A stretch of 64,000 nucleotides of DNA, from the NCBI GenBank assembly GCA_029785685.1, contig JAFLZE010000001.1, positions 2,282 through 66,281 of the forward strand, read 5' to 3'. A program made the position numbers and the translations under genes. This document shows, in pieces, positions 50,570 through 58,732 of the stretch; the stretch's first letter is position 1, and every line of letters starts with the position of its first letter. The DNA comes from Nitrososphaerota archaeon. GTDB lineage: Archaea; Thermoproteota; Nitrososphaeria; Nitrososphaerales; UBA183. The notes under the pieces were generated by a model. It was not told the DNA's origin. It saw only the letters and a list, made by a program, of their open reading frames with translations, and did no database searches.

Positions 50570-50594
50570 CTTTCATCCTCTCCTCGGAGAGGAG
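50570..50594 (-). other. tRNA-Ser intron 3 (25 nt, T-loop position 59/60)
   Basis: Outer helix CTGGG/CCCAG, central helix TTCA/TGAA, bulges AA|C and AG|T, inner helix TCCTC/GAGGA: a complete bulge-helix-bulge. Removal gives the standard loop TTCAAAT. Confidence 0.87.
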
Positions 50595-50628
50595 TTTGAA
50601 CCCAGAACCCGCTTTCGCGAGACAGGCT

Positions 50629-50644
50629 CGCCGGTCAGACGCAA
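50629..50644 (-). other. tRNA-Ser intron 2 (16 nt, canonical position 37/38)
   Basis: Central helix CTGG/CCGG (one G-U pair), bulges AA|T and CG|A, outer helix is the anticodon stem. The standard archaeal site. Its first bases (TTGCG) also pair with the end of intron 1 (CGCAA). Confidence 0.85.
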
Positions 50645-50652
50645 TTCCAGGC

Positions 50653-50668
50653 TTGCGCGAAGCACTCA
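50653..50668 (-). other. tRNA-Ser intron 1 (16 nt, position 29/30)
   Basis: Splice geometry: central helix GCGC/GCGC, 3-nt bulges AG|T and AA|G, outer AGG/CCT. Cutting there leaves CAG joined to GC in the anticodon stem. Confidence 0.82.
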
Positions 50669-50721
50669 CTGCGCCCTACCAGATTAGGCGATCCCGGCAT
50701 TCACAAGCCTCGATTGGGGCG

Positions 50722-50729
50722 CTTAAAAC
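50722..50729 (-). promoter_or_regulatory. TATA box of the tRNA-Ser gene
   Basis: GTTTTAAG on the minus strand is centred 27 nt before tRNA position 1, immediately behind the Cbf5 stop. Confidence 0.6.
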
Positions 50730-51749
50730 CTAACCCGAATCCCGGACCTTCCCTGCCTCGGCCTTCCCCCCATGAGACTTCCACATGCGAGGGTAGGTGC
50801 CCGCCTTCATCACTACGCGGCCGGTTGACGCTGCGAGTCCCCGCTTCAGCGGTCGGAGCTCGTCGGCCGAGAGGAGGGCCTTGCCTATGGCTACCAGCTC
50901 CCCCTTGGCGCTCATTATTGCGACCGGGTCGTCCTTCTTGATCCCCGACGAGAGCGAAAGAATGCCTGGGATGCCGAGCCGGGCGCCATGGCAGATGGCG
51001 TCGACCGCGGAGTCGCGAATGACGATCCTACCCACTGGTCCCAGGGACTGCTCCACCGGGAGCACCAGCTTCCTGATCGGCCCTTCGTCCCCTGCCTTCA
51101 TGCGGAACACCGCGTCGCTTAGCTGGTGGAGTGTGACGAACCCCCTCTCCTCGGTCAGAGGCCCCACCTTGGTGCGCCTTAGCTCCACCATGGTAGCGCC
51201 CACGCCAAGCACCTCCCCCAGGTCGTAGATCAGCTTCCGTATGTACGTCCCGGACTGGCAGAGCACCCTGAAGAGATGCAGGTTCCCTGCTGACTCCTCA
51301 ATCTCGAACTCGTAGACGGTCCGTGCTCTGGTCTGCCTGGACACAGAAGAGCGCTGCGGGGGGCGCTGGAAGATCTCGCCAGTGAACTCCGCCTTCACCC
51401 TGTCGAGCTCCTTCTTGGGCACTGAGGAGTGGACTCTCATCACCCCACGGTACTCCTTCGGGTAGAGCAACAGCAAGCTAAGGGCCCTGGTCGACTGACC
51501 GAACCCGATGGGGAGGAGCCCGGATACTGGGGGGTCGAGGGTGCCGCTGTGTCCAGCCTTCTCCATGCCGAGGAGCTTTCTGGTCCAGGCGACCACTTCA
51601 TGGCTGGTAGGGCCCCGTGGCTTGTCAAGTGGGACGAGGCCGTAGTCGAGCAGCGACTGAATGGGCCTCGAGGCGGGCGAGCACCCGTACTCTGGGTCCG
51701 ACGCCTCTTCGTCGAGGACCAGCGTCTTCTGGGGCTGCATGTCAGTCAC
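50730..51749 (-). CDS. truB: tRNA/rRNA pseudouridine synthase Cbf5 (archaeal TruB)
   Basis: 339 residues. GLVPLDKPRGPTSHEVVAW, the catalytic Asp in GHSGTLDPPVSGLLPIGFG, LCQSGTYIRKLIYDLGE, and a C-terminal PUA domain (DSAVDAICHGARLGIPGI, DDPVAIMSAKGELVAIGKAL). It is the catalytic subunit of H/ACA RNPs. GTG start overlaps the CMP kinase stop; the pair follows DUF106-adk-secY as in many archaea. Confidence 0.95.
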   Translation of the reverse strand: MTDMQPQKTLVLDEEASDPEYGCSPASRPIQSLLDYGLVPLDKPRGPTSHEVVAWTRKLLGMEKAGHSGTLDPPVSGLLPIGFGQSTRALSLLLLYPKEYRGVMRVHSSVPKKELDRVKAEFTGEIFQRPPQRSSVSRQTRARTVYEFEIEESAGNLHLFRVLCQSGTYIRKLIYDLGEVLGVGATMVELRRTKVGPLTEERGFVTLHQLSDAVFRMKAGDEGPIRKLVLPVEQSLGPVGRIVIRDSAVDAICHGARLGIPGILSLSSGIKKDDPVAIMSAKGELVAIGKALLSADELRPLKRGLAASTGRVVMKAGTYPRMWKSHGGKAEAGKVRDSG

Positions 51750-52302
51750 TTCGGCTCTTCACGTAGTGCAGCACTATCTCGGCCACCCTGGTCTCGTCGA
51801 TGGAGTCGGTCTCGACGACAAGGTCGAACGGTTTGAGGTCTTTGCCGAACTCTATGCCGTAGATCTTCTTGTAGAGTCTGTAGTTCTCAAGGTCCCTGAC
51901 AGAGAGTATCTCCTCGCACTCGGAGACAGCGATGCCGTCCCTCTTTGACATCCTGCTGGCCCTGCTCTCCACAGACCCCGACAGCCAGACCTTGATCCCA
52001 TCCTTGGTGAGCCAGGGTACCGGGTAGCTGGTTATGACAACGTCTCCCTTCTTCGCCTTCTTGAGGAGCCTGGCGTCCACCTCCTTGTCGAAGTTCGGGG
52101 AACGCTTCCTCTCCTGTAGGAACTTCATCCCGTCTCCCTTGTCCCACCAGTCTTCGCCTCCCGGGGTGTAGCCCTCTTCCACCGCCATCTCCTTGAGGAC
52201 GTCGCCACCTCCCACCATCTGGGTCCCCAGGGACTCGGCCACCTGGTGGGATACCGATGTCTTCCCCACGGCGGGCATCCCAGAGATTATGATTGCCTTC
52301 AA
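51742..52302 (-). CDS. cmk: Cytidylate kinase (archaeal type)
   Basis: 186 residues. P-loop SGMPAVGKTSVSHQVA, GGGDVLKEMA, DKEVDARLLKKAKKGDVVITSYPVPWL, KVWLSGSVESRASRMSKRDG. It phosphorylates CMP and dCMP. Position between the EMC3-like gene and Cbf5 is conserved in archaea. Confidence 0.9.
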   Translation of the reverse strand: MKAIIISGMPAVGKTSVSHQVAESLGTQMVGGGDVLKEMAVEEGYTPGGEDWWDKGDGMKFLQERKRSPNFDKEVDARLLKKAKKGDVVITSYPVPWLTKDGIKVWLSGSVESRASRMSKRDGIAVSECEEILSVRDLENYRLYKKIYGIEFGKDLKPFDLVVETDSIDETRVAEIVLHYVKSRSD

Positions 52303-52311
52303 CGGTTCTCC

Positions 52312-53226
52312 CTATGGCGTAGTGTGCAGCAGGCGTCCGAGCATGGTGGAGAACGCGAAGGAGCTGAGGAAATACCACCAGACGAGGCTGACGTTGTACA
52401 CCCCGGCGTGCTGGGTCGCCCCCGCGATGACTGGGATCGGTATCGGGGTGAACGCGACTATGACCCCGTAGCCACCGAGGAAGCTGGCCATTAGATAGTA
52501 CACCACCAGCAGAGGGACGAACGTGACTGCAGTCACCTTGAGCCTGGCCCTCTGCACCCTCAGCTGCTCCTGTTGGACCGCGAGCTCTCGTTTCTTGAGC
52601 TTGTCTAGCTTCTCCTTGTCTTTGGCCAAGGTCGCTGCGCGCTTCTCCTTCTGGAAGGCGTTCACCTCTGCCCTCATCCTCCTTTCCGCGTCCAGGTCTA
52701 CGACCCTCTTGGTCACGACCTGGGTGACGAGGCCCAGAAGGACGGAGGTCGTGGTGACCAGCACCGTGGACACGGGCGGCACGTATCGCGGTATGGTGAA
52801 GCTGGCCACGCCGCTCGTCGTGCCAGCGGTCAGGACCACGGAATAAGACCCTGAAGACGCCTTGGGGACCCAGAACATGCACCCGGAGACGTCGCCCTTG
52901 GCGTTGGTGCCGCAGCGGGTCGCTCCTGTCGAGGAGTTGATGAGCTGCAATGAGGCGGAACCGAAAGTGGCAGTTATGTTCTCGTTCGGGGCCAAGTTGC
53001 TGGCGGTCACCAGGATAGACGCGCCCGAGATGTCGGAGGAGGTGTTGAACTTGACCGTCCCGGCGCTGGCGCTGGCCGTCGTAGTGGCCGTCGACCTGGG
53101 GATGACTGCCGGGAGGACCACGTAGTATCCCACCAAGACGACGATGAGACCTACGAGGGCGTAGGTGATCAGCCTGGGACTCAAGGAGGGCCCGCCCTGG
53201 GACCTCCTCTTTGACGCTGCCTTCAT
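52312..53226 (-). CDS. EMC3/TMCO1-like membrane protein (DUF106) with extra N-terminal ectodomain
   Basis: 304 residues. The C-terminal 150 form the Oxa1-superfamily core: a membrane helix (STVLVTTTSVLLGLVTQVV), a charged cytoplasmic coiled coil (MRAEVNAFQKEKRAATLAKDKEKLDKLKKRE region) and two more helices. In front is an additional helix (LITYALVGLIVVLVGYYVVL) and about 110 Ser/Thr-rich residues that should lie outside; this extension is not part of the usual protein. It sits between adenylate kinase and CMP kinase in the secY neighbourhood, fitting a role as membrane-protein insertase. Confidence 0.85.
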   Translation of the reverse strand: MKAASKRRSQGGPSLSPRLITYALVGLIVVLVGYYVVLPAVIPRSTATTTASASAGTVKFNTSSDISGASILVTASNLAPNENITATFGSASLQLINSSTGATRCGTNAKGDVSGCMFWVPKASSGSYSVVLTAGTTSGVASFTIPRYVPPVSTVLVTTTSVLLGLVTQVVTKRVVDLDAERRMRAEVNAFQKEKRAATLAKDKEKLDKLKKRELAVQQEQLRVQRARLKVTAVTFVPLLVVYYLMASFLGGYGVIVAFTPIPIPVIAGATQHAGVYNVSLVWWYFLSSFAFSTMLGRLLHTTP

Positions 53227-53795
53227 GACGAAACTCGCTCCAGCATCCGGGCTATGAACTGCGCGACCTCAGCCTGCATGCCCTCCCCGTTCCTGACTAT
53301 GGTGATGGGAGCCCCCGTGAGGGTCGAACAGGCCACGATGAAACTCCTCGCGAGTTCCAGCTCCTCGGCAAGGGACGCCTCTGTGGCCGGGTCCCTGTAC
53401 CTTGTCGCGTCGCTGGCCCTCCTCTTGGCGACCTCCGCAGGCGAAGCCTCCAGTAGTATCAGGTGGGTCGGCTTCAGGGCCCTCACTACGTCGAAGGGGA
53501 GCCCAGGCCAGAACCCTTCGTGTGTCCTGATGAACAGATGGGTGTCGACCACCACCAGCTTGTCCTTCATGAGCGAGATCTTGGCCGCAGCGGTCTTCTG
53601 GAGGTGCCTCTGCTTGTCCAGCGGGAGCCGCCTGAGTTCGTCCCTGAACTGCACAAGTTTCTCTGACCGGCCGACCTCGAGCATGATGCTGCCGAAGTTC
53701 GCCAGCTTGGCGCCCCGGTAGCTCGCCACGACCTTCTCTAGGACGGTGGTCTTCCCGACTCCAGGGATGCCCACTATCACCGCGCGTAGCCCCAC
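53223..53795 (-). CDS. adkA: Adenylate kinase (archaeal type)
   Basis: 190 residues. P-loop VGIPGVGKTTVLEKV, NFGSIMLEVGRSE, DKQRHLQKTAAAKI, DTHLFIRTHEGFWPGLP, LLEASPAEVAKRR and DATRYRDPATEASLAEE are typical of the trimeric archaeal enzyme. It starts 2 nt after the secY stop. Confidence 0.94.
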   Translation of the reverse strand: MGLRAVIVGIPGVGKTTVLEKVVASYRGAKLANFGSIMLEVGRSEKLVQFRDELRRLPLDKQRHLQKTAAAKISLMKDKLVVVDTHLFIRTHEGFWPGLPFDVVRALKPTHLILLEASPAEVAKRRASDATRYRDPATEASLAEELELARSFIVACSTLTGAPITIVRNGEGMQAEVAQFIARMLERVSS

Positions 53796-53797
53796 GG

Positions 53798-55237
53798 CTA
53801 CCCAGCTCCGATGAGTCCTGCCAGAGCCGGTGACACCTCTTCCACCTGCTCCTTCAGCAGCATCTGGTAGTACTGGAGGATGATGTCCACCATCAGGAGC
53901 ATGCCTATGCCCGTCCCGAACACGCCGACTATGTCGGCCACGCCGGCGATCAGCCCTATCAAGATCCCACCTATGATGGTCAGCGTAGGGATGTACCTGT
54001 TGAGCATCTGCTCTATGGAGACGCCTGACCGCCTGAACCCTGGCACCTGGACGTCAGCGTCCATCAGGTTCTTCGCCACCGCCCTAGAGTTGAGACCCCC
54101 TATCTCCACCCACAGCCTAGCGAAGACCACCGACATGCCCACCAGGAAGAGAAGGAAGATCACGGTGTGGATGGGGTCTGCGATGGTCTCACCGAAGGAC
54201 GTGGGGGCTGTGAGGTAGTAGACCAGCCCGCCGACAGGGGAGGCGTTGAATGCCGATGTGGAGTTGCTGGTAGGGAACACTGCGAGGTAGTGATACCACC
54301 ACGGAGGGTTGCTCGCGCTGTACCTTTCGAGGAGTTCGGCGAAGAACGTGACGTTCGCTCCAAGCGCGGAGACGAGGATCACAGGTATGTTAGACACGTA
54401 GAGGAGCTTGATCGGGTACACACCCTGGAACCCTCTGTACTTGATCGATGTGATAGGGAGCTCGACCCTTATCCCCTCTATGTAGATCAGCACCAGTATC
54501 ATGACCACCGTCAGTGAGAACGTCATCACGCTCGGGTAGAAGTTCGCCCTGATCAGGATCGAGCCGATGTCTCCGGCGAAGAACTGGCTGATGGCGCCGG
54601 GGATGAACCCGAATATCTGCGTGACACCCGTGGCTACCTGGAATGGGATTGGAGAGAACGTGTACCACATCACCTGCTGGGCCACCCCGGCCAGGATGAA
54701 CAGGCTGACCCCGCTCCCTATCCCCCAGCCCTTCTGGATCATCTCGTCGAGGAGCAGGACGAGGAGGCTAGCGATGACCAGCTGGATGAAGATCACGATC
54801 GACTGGTCGGCGGTCAGGGCCCCAAGGGCTCCGCCATAGATGTAGGCCATGGACTCCCCCACTATCACGATTATCGTGAGGAGCTTGGTGGCAGAGCCGA
54901 AGATAGCCCTGTCTGAAGTGTCGCTCATGTCCAGCTTGATTATGTCGCTGCCTACGAGGAGCTGCAGGATCAGCCCGGCCGTGACGATCGGCCCTATGCC
55001 GAGCTGCATTAGAGTCCCCTGGGCCGACGCGAAGACCACCCTGAGGAAAGTACTGGGGTTCGACTGGGCCGCCGTGCCGGTTATGCCGTACAGCGGGGTT
55101 GTGGCCATTACGAGGTAGGCGATGAGGGCGATGCCGGTCCAGATGAAGCGCTCGTTGAGCGTAGGCTTTCTCTCAGGCTTGGGTATCTCTGGGAGAACCG
55201 TGCCTACGCTCTTGATGAAGTCTCGCAGCGATGCCAT
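53798..55237 (-). CDS. secY: Protein translocase subunit SecY
   Basis: 479 residues with ten membrane helices. The plug region (TPLYGITGTAAQ), QLGIGPIVTAGLILQLLVGS, GIGSGVSLFILAGVAQQVMWY, and EGIRVELPITSIKYRGFQGVYPIKLLYVSNIPVIL are archaeal/Sec61-type. It forms the protein-conducting channel. It follows L15, as in nearly all archaeal ribosomal operons. Confidence 0.96.
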   Translation of the reverse strand: MASLRDFIKSVGTVLPEIPKPERKPTLNERFIWTGIALIAYLVMATTPLYGITGTAAQSNPSTFLRVVFASAQGTLMQLGIGPIVTAGLILQLLVGSDIIKLDMSDTSDRAIFGSATKLLTIIVIVGESMAYIYGGALGALTADQSIVIFIQLVIASLLVLLLDEMIQKGWGIGSGVSLFILAGVAQQVMWYTFSPIPFQVATGVTQIFGFIPGAISQFFAGDIGSILIRANFYPSVMTFSLTVVMILVLIYIEGIRVELPITSIKYRGFQGVYPIKLLYVSNIPVILVSALGANVTFFAELLERYSASNPPWWYHYLAVFPTSNSTSAFNASPVGGLVYYLTAPTSFGETIADPIHTVIFLLFLVGMSVVFARLWVEIGGLNSRAVAKNLMDADVQVPGFRRSGVSIEQMLNRYIPTLTIIGGILIGLIAGVADIVGVFGTGIGMLLMVDIILQYYQMLLKEQVEEVSPALAGLIGAG

Positions 55238-55248
55238 TTGGACGGGGG

Positions 55249-55650
55249 CTACTCCTTAGTCAGAATCTTTCCGCCCGCGGCCTCTATTTTAGCCTGAGCC
55301 TTCTTGGTGAAAGCGGCGACATTCACCTCGTAAGCCCCGCCGACGGCTCCGGAACCCAGGAGCTTCTCCACCCCCAGCGCAGTCAGGTCCAGAGATTTCC
55401 CTCCCTTTGCAAGGTCGTCGAGCTGGCCGACGTTCACCCATCTGGACGGCCGCAGATACCCCGGCGGCCTGAACGGGTCCCGGCCGAAGTGGTCGGGATC
55501 GTTGATGACGAGCCAGCTCCACTTGTGCTTGTGGAGACCAGCGTTCCCGTGCCCTCCCTGCTTCCCCGAGTGGCGGTGCTGGCCTATCTGGCCGTACCCG
55601 TGGGTCCGCATCCCCCTGTAACGCCTTCCCTTCCGTGCTCTCGTCGGCAT
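55249..55650 (-). CDS. rpl15: Ribosomal protein L15
   Basis: 133 residues: RKGRRYRGMRTHGYGQIGQHRHSGKQGGHGNAG at the N-terminus and a globular C-terminus ending AKIEAAGGKILTKE. Located between L30 and secY. Confidence 0.95.
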   Translation of the reverse strand: MPTRARKGRRYRGMRTHGYGQIGQHRHSGKQGGHGNAGLHKHKWSWLVINDPDHFGRDPFRPPGYLRPSRWVNVGQLDDLAKGGKSLDLTALGVEKLLGSGAVGGAYEVNVAAFTKKAQAKIEAAGGKILTKE

Positions 55651-55651
55651 A

Positions 55652-56122
55652 TCAGATCATCCTCCTCACGATCTCTTCCAGCTTAGGGTTGCTCCCAAGT
55701 TCACCCTTTTCTGTGAACTGCCTCCGGAGCGACCGCTTGAACCCGCCTTTCGGGGGCGCCAGCCGGAAGTAGGGGAGAACCCCTGCGACCGCGGAGAGCC
55801 TCTCCTGGTCCTTCAGCATCTTGGCGGCAAGCTCCTTGTAGTCGCTGAACCCCAGCTTCTTGAGCGCGCCCTTGTCCAGGGGCCTGGCTGTGCTCACCAT
55901 GCCCCTCCTCGAGAGGAGATCGGTCAGAAGGCCAGCATCCACTGGGGCCCACGCTGTGTAGTCTTTGCAGAGCCTCAGCATGCCTACCGTGGCGGGGTCG
56001 TCGGGGACCACAGACGCCGAGAACTTCTTTGCCACCCAAAGCTCGTTGAGGGCTTTCCTCACCGGGGCAGAGCTGTTGATTTGCCCGTGGAGGTTGACGA
56101 CCAGGATTAGACCCATGCTCAA
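55652..56122 (-). CDS. rpl30: Ribosomal protein L30
   Basis: 156 residues, the archaeal long form: LILVVNLHGQINSSAPVRKALNELWVAKKFSASVV, VGMLRLCKDYTAWAPV, LDKGALKKLGFSDYKEL and RLAPPKGGFKRSLRRQFTEKGELG. Starts 5 nt after S5. Confidence 0.95.
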   Translation of the reverse strand: MSMGLILVVNLHGQINSSAPVRKALNELWVAKKFSASVVPDDPATVGMLRLCKDYTAWAPVDAGLLTDLLSRRGMVSTARPLDKGALKKLGFSDYKELAAKMLKDQERLSAVAGVLPYFRLAPPKGGFKRSLRRQFTEKGELGSNPKLEEIVRRMI

Positions 56123-56127
56123 ACCAC

Positions 56128-56754
56128 CTATACGTTGAGTCCGTGCGACTCCCTGAAGGCATCATAGACAGCGTTCGCAAGGGAAGACATGGTGTTGGTC
56201 GAGCCGAAGGTCCTGACCCAGGCGTCCTTAACTCCTGCGAGCTGGAGGAGATTCTTCAGCGCAGGCCCCGCGACCAGTCCCAGAGCCCTCGGCGCCGGCA
56301 TTATCTCTACAGTGACGCTCCCTGCCTTCCCCCTGATCCGGTAGGGGACCGAGTGCGGCCTACCGTCCCGGCACTCCCATGAGCCGCAGCCGAGCTTGAC
56401 CGGGATGATGTTCAGCAGCGCTGCCGTAGTGGCCTTCTCGATCGCCTCCCTGGTCTGCATCGCCTTTCCCTTGCCCACCCCGAACCAGCCGCCGCCGTTC
56501 CCGACGGCGACCACGGCCAGGAAGCGTGTTAGCTCTCCGGCGTCGGTCTGCTTCTGTACCACGCTGACCCCCACTACCTCGTTCCTAAGGTCGGGGAGGA
56601 GCTTCTTGACTATCTCTGCTTCGCGGACCCTCTGGCCGCTCTTGAATATCTCGTCCAAGGTGGTGATCTTCCCCTCGTTGACCAGCGTGCCAAGCTTAGT
56701 CCGGGGGACCCAGACCTGCTCCTCTTCCTGACGGTCGTGCCTCTGGTACGGCAT
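56128..56754 (-). CDS. rps5: Ribosomal protein S5
   Basis: 208 residues: WVPRTKLGTLVNEGKITTLDEIF, VSVVQKQTDAGELTRFLAVVAVGNGGGWFGVGKGKA, GSWECRDGRPHSVPYRIRGKAGSV. Stop and L18 are joined end to end. Confidence 0.96.
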   Translation of the reverse strand: MPYQRHDRQEEEQVWVPRTKLGTLVNEGKITTLDEIFKSGQRVREAEIVKKLLPDLRNEVVGVSVVQKQTDAGELTRFLAVVAVGNGGGWFGVGKGKAMQTREAIEKATTAALLNIIPVKLGCGSWECRDGRPHSVPYRIRGKAGSVTVEIMPAPRALGLVAGPALKNLLQLAGVKDAWVRTFGSTNTMSSLANAVYDAFRESHGLNV

Positions 56755-57338
56755 TACTTGCCTGCCCCCGTTATCGCGGCCTTGACCTTTTCGAACTCCT
56801 CTGTGTAATTTTCAGGCTTGAAGCCCGCCTTCAGCAAGGCGGAGAACGCGCGCGCGTAGGCGTCTTTGTTCTCGGCGGCGAGCTTTGCTGCGTACTCGGC
56901 GATTGGCTTCCCCGAGAGCCTGTCCTCGTCAGGGTATGCCTCTTCTCCCACCGGGACCACCAGCCCTGAGTCGACCACTCCTTTGAGGAGCGCGGCGATT
57001 CTCGATCCCCTGATGAACGGCGCCAGCCCGTTGTACACTACAGCTTCTTTCACGCCTGCGGCGGCCGCCTTCTTCCCGGCGAGCCTCCCCAGCAGGTAGC
57101 AGGCGGGTGTCGACTTCGCTGAGCCGTGCCATCCCAATTTCGACAGTTCCCTAGAGTGGGATGAAGATAGAACAACGTCTCCCTTGACCGTCGGCTTCAC
57201 AAACTGGGTGCTGACGTTCTTGTTGGATATCCTCACGACCAGCAAGGGCTTCTGCGAAGTGATGGCCCGCTTCCTTGCCCTGTAGTCGGTGACCCCTTCG
57301 CGCCTCCTTCGGAGGAGCTGCACGTGGCCCGGCATCAC
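56754..57338 (-). CDS. rpl18: Ribosomal protein L18
   Basis: 194 residues: QLLRRRREGVTDYRARKRAI, LLVVRISNKNVSTQFVKPTVKGD, STPACYLLGRLAGKKAAAAGVKEAVVYNG, GVVDSGLVVPVGEEAYPDEDRLSG. It binds 5S rRNA. Confidence 0.96.
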   Translation of the reverse strand: MMPGHVQLLRRRREGVTDYRARKRAITSQKPLLVVRISNKNVSTQFVKPTVKGDVVLSSSHSRELSKLGWHGSAKSTPACYLLGRLAGKKAAAAGVKEAVVYNGLAPFIRGSRIAALLKGVVDSGLVVPVGEEAYPDEDRLSGKPIAEYAAKLAAENKDAYARAFSALLKAGFKPENYTEEFEKVKAAITGAGK

Positions 57339-57769
57339 TTCTTTACCTCCTTCATCAGGTCGAGGAGGTGCTTCACGCCCCTCACCTGACCCCCCTTCAC
57401 CTGCTTGTAGAGTCGCTTGTAGGCGTCGTTGCTAATCTCTTTCCTGTCCTTGGCCACCTTGAGTCGCCACCTCAGAGCCCTGACCTTCGAAATCCACTGG
57501 TCCTTCCTCGGGTTCCTAGCGGTGGCTCGGCCTTCGGTCGACCCGGCGCCTCTTCCGCGCTTGAGCTTCTTCGACTTCGCCCTGAACCTGCCTCTGGAAA
57601 CCCCCTTCACTGGGGTGACCGTGATGGCGCCGAAGCCCACTAGGCCGCGGATGGTGCTCCGGGTGATTGCGTCCTGTATCAGGTCGTTGTAGTCGTCGTC
57701 GAACACGATTCGGTCGACCCCGACGCCTAGGACTGAGGCCGCAAGCCTGCGCTTACTCTTTAGATTCAA
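57335..57769 (-). CDS. rpl19e: Ribosomal protein L19e
   Basis: 144 residues: LKSKRRLAASVLGVGVDRIVFD, GVSRGRFRAKSKKLKRGRGAGSTEG, KDQWISKVRALRWRLK and YKQVKGGQVRGVKHLLDLM. Overlaps its L32e neighbour by 17 nt. Confidence 0.96.
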   Translation of the reverse strand: MNLKSKRRLAASVLGVGVDRIVFDDDYNDLIQDAITRSTIRGLVGFGAITVTPVKGVSRGRFRAKSKKLKRGRGAGSTEGRATARNPRKDQWISKVRALRWRLKVAKDRKEISNDAYKRLYKQVKGGQVRGVKHLLDLMKEVKK

Positions 57770-58181
57770 CTACCCTCAACCCTGTCGGATTCACGACCCT
57801 TATCCCCAGCTCGGTGGCTCTCTCTATGATCGTCGCCCTCTTCTTTGCGCCCACCGTGCCTCCTATCCGTGCCACGTCCCGGCCCGGCACCAACGTCGCC
57901 AGGTCGCCCGGCCTGTAAACGATGACTTCGAAGTGGCCGCTCGGGTGCAGGCCTCTGGCTGCCGCAGGGCCCCTATAACCGACCCTGACGAGCGGTGGCC
58001 ACCCCTTGTCCTGGCGCCTCATCTTGCTGTCGACGCCTTTGGGCTTTCTCCACTCTGGGTGTATCCTGACGTAGCGCCAGCTCTCTTGCCTCACGAAGGC
58101 GGGTCTCGAATCGGAAACTTCCTTCCTCTTGGCCACCAGGCTCTTCAGCCTGTTCTCTTCTGTCTGTTTCGCCTTCGACAT
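57753..58181 (-). CDS. rpl32e: Ribosomal protein L32e
   Basis: 142 residues: RPAFVRQESWRYVRIHPEWRKPKGVDSKMRRQDKGWPPLVRVGYRGPAAARGLHPSG region is the L32e core; the C-terminus lists ARIGGTVGAKKRATI. A basic N-terminal helix of about 25 residues precedes the core. Confidence 0.96.
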   Translation of the reverse strand: MSKAKQTEENRLKSLVAKRKEVSDSRPAFVRQESWRYVRIHPEWRKPKGVDSKMRRQDKGWPPLVRVGYRGPAAARGLHPSGHFEVIVYRPGDLATLVPGRDVARIGGTVGAKKRATIIERATELGIRVVNPTGLRVVESKE

Positions 58182-58186
58182 GGGTT

Positions 58187-58732
58187 TTACCGCCCCTCCT
58201 CCTTATGGTATATGTATACGCCGTCGAGAAAGACCCTCTGGTCCTTCCTCCTGATCTTGGTGGCAAGCTCGATGTTGGCCGCGGTCTGGCCGACATCCTC
58301 GAGGGAGACCCCTTTCACTATCACGTCATCCCCCTCCACAGAGACCTTGGAGCTTCCAACGATCTGAGATACCCTGGGCGACCGCTCTCCCACGAAGTTC
58401 TCGACCAGCACCTGGTCTCCTTTCACCTTCACCGATATGGGGAAGTGGGCGTAGACCACCTTCAGTCTGTAGGTGAAACCTTTGGTGACCCCGGTGACCA
58501 TGTTGTTCACTATGCTCACCACTGTGTTGATTATCACGTTGTCTTTCTTCTTCGCGGAGAAGGGAGAGAGGAGCACCTTGTTCCCCTGGACCGAGAGGTT
58601 GATGTTGACTTTGTCGAAGTGCTTCTTGGCCTCGCCGAGCTTTCCCTTGACAAAGAGGGTTCTTCCGTCGAGCCTCACCGTCACCCCATCGGGGATGGCG
58701 ACAGGTGTCCCCTGGACAGACTCAGTAGACAA
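58187..58732 (-). CDS. rpl6: Ribosomal protein L6
   Basis: 181 residues: IPDGVTVRLDGRTLFVKGKLGEAKK, VVSIVNNMVTGVTKGFTYRLKVVYAHFPISV, FVGERSPRVSQIVG and DVGQTAANIELATKIRRKDQRVFLDGVYI. Overlaps S8 by 11 nt. Confidence 0.96.
   Translation of the reverse strand: MSTESVQGTPVAIPDGVTVRLDGRTLFVKGKLGEAKKHFDKVNINLSVQGNKVLLSPFSAKKKDNVIINTVVSIVNNMVTGVTKGFTYRLKVVYAHFPISVKVKGDQVLVENFVGERSPRVSQIVGSSKVSVEGDDVIVKGVSLEDVGQTAANIELATKIRRKDQRVFLDGVYIYHKEEGR

Larger units (their letters stand above)
50556..50698 (-). tRNA. tRNA-Ser(GGA) with three bulge-helix-bulge introns
   Basis: Exons are 50698-50669, 50652-50645, 50628-50595 and 50569-50556. Joined, they give an 86-nt type II tRNA: acceptor GCCGGGA/TCCCGGC, D stem GCCT/GGGC, anticodon stem CAGGC/GCCTG with loop CTGGAAA (anticodon GGA), variable arm CTCGC-GAAA-GCGGG, T stem CTGGG/CCCAG with loop TTCAAAT, discriminator G, no encoded CCA. 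The three introns lie at 29/30, 37/38 and 59/60. Without removing them neither the anticodon stem nor the T loop can form. A TATA box (50722-50729) lies 27 nt upstream. The mature sequence resembles haloarchaeal tRNA-Ser(GGA). Confidence 0.9.

Noticed and set aside
51887..52882. 331-codon minus-strand frame across CMP kinase and the EMC3-like gene
   Set aside because: Shadow frame with Gly/Arg/His-rich translation covering two well-supported genes.
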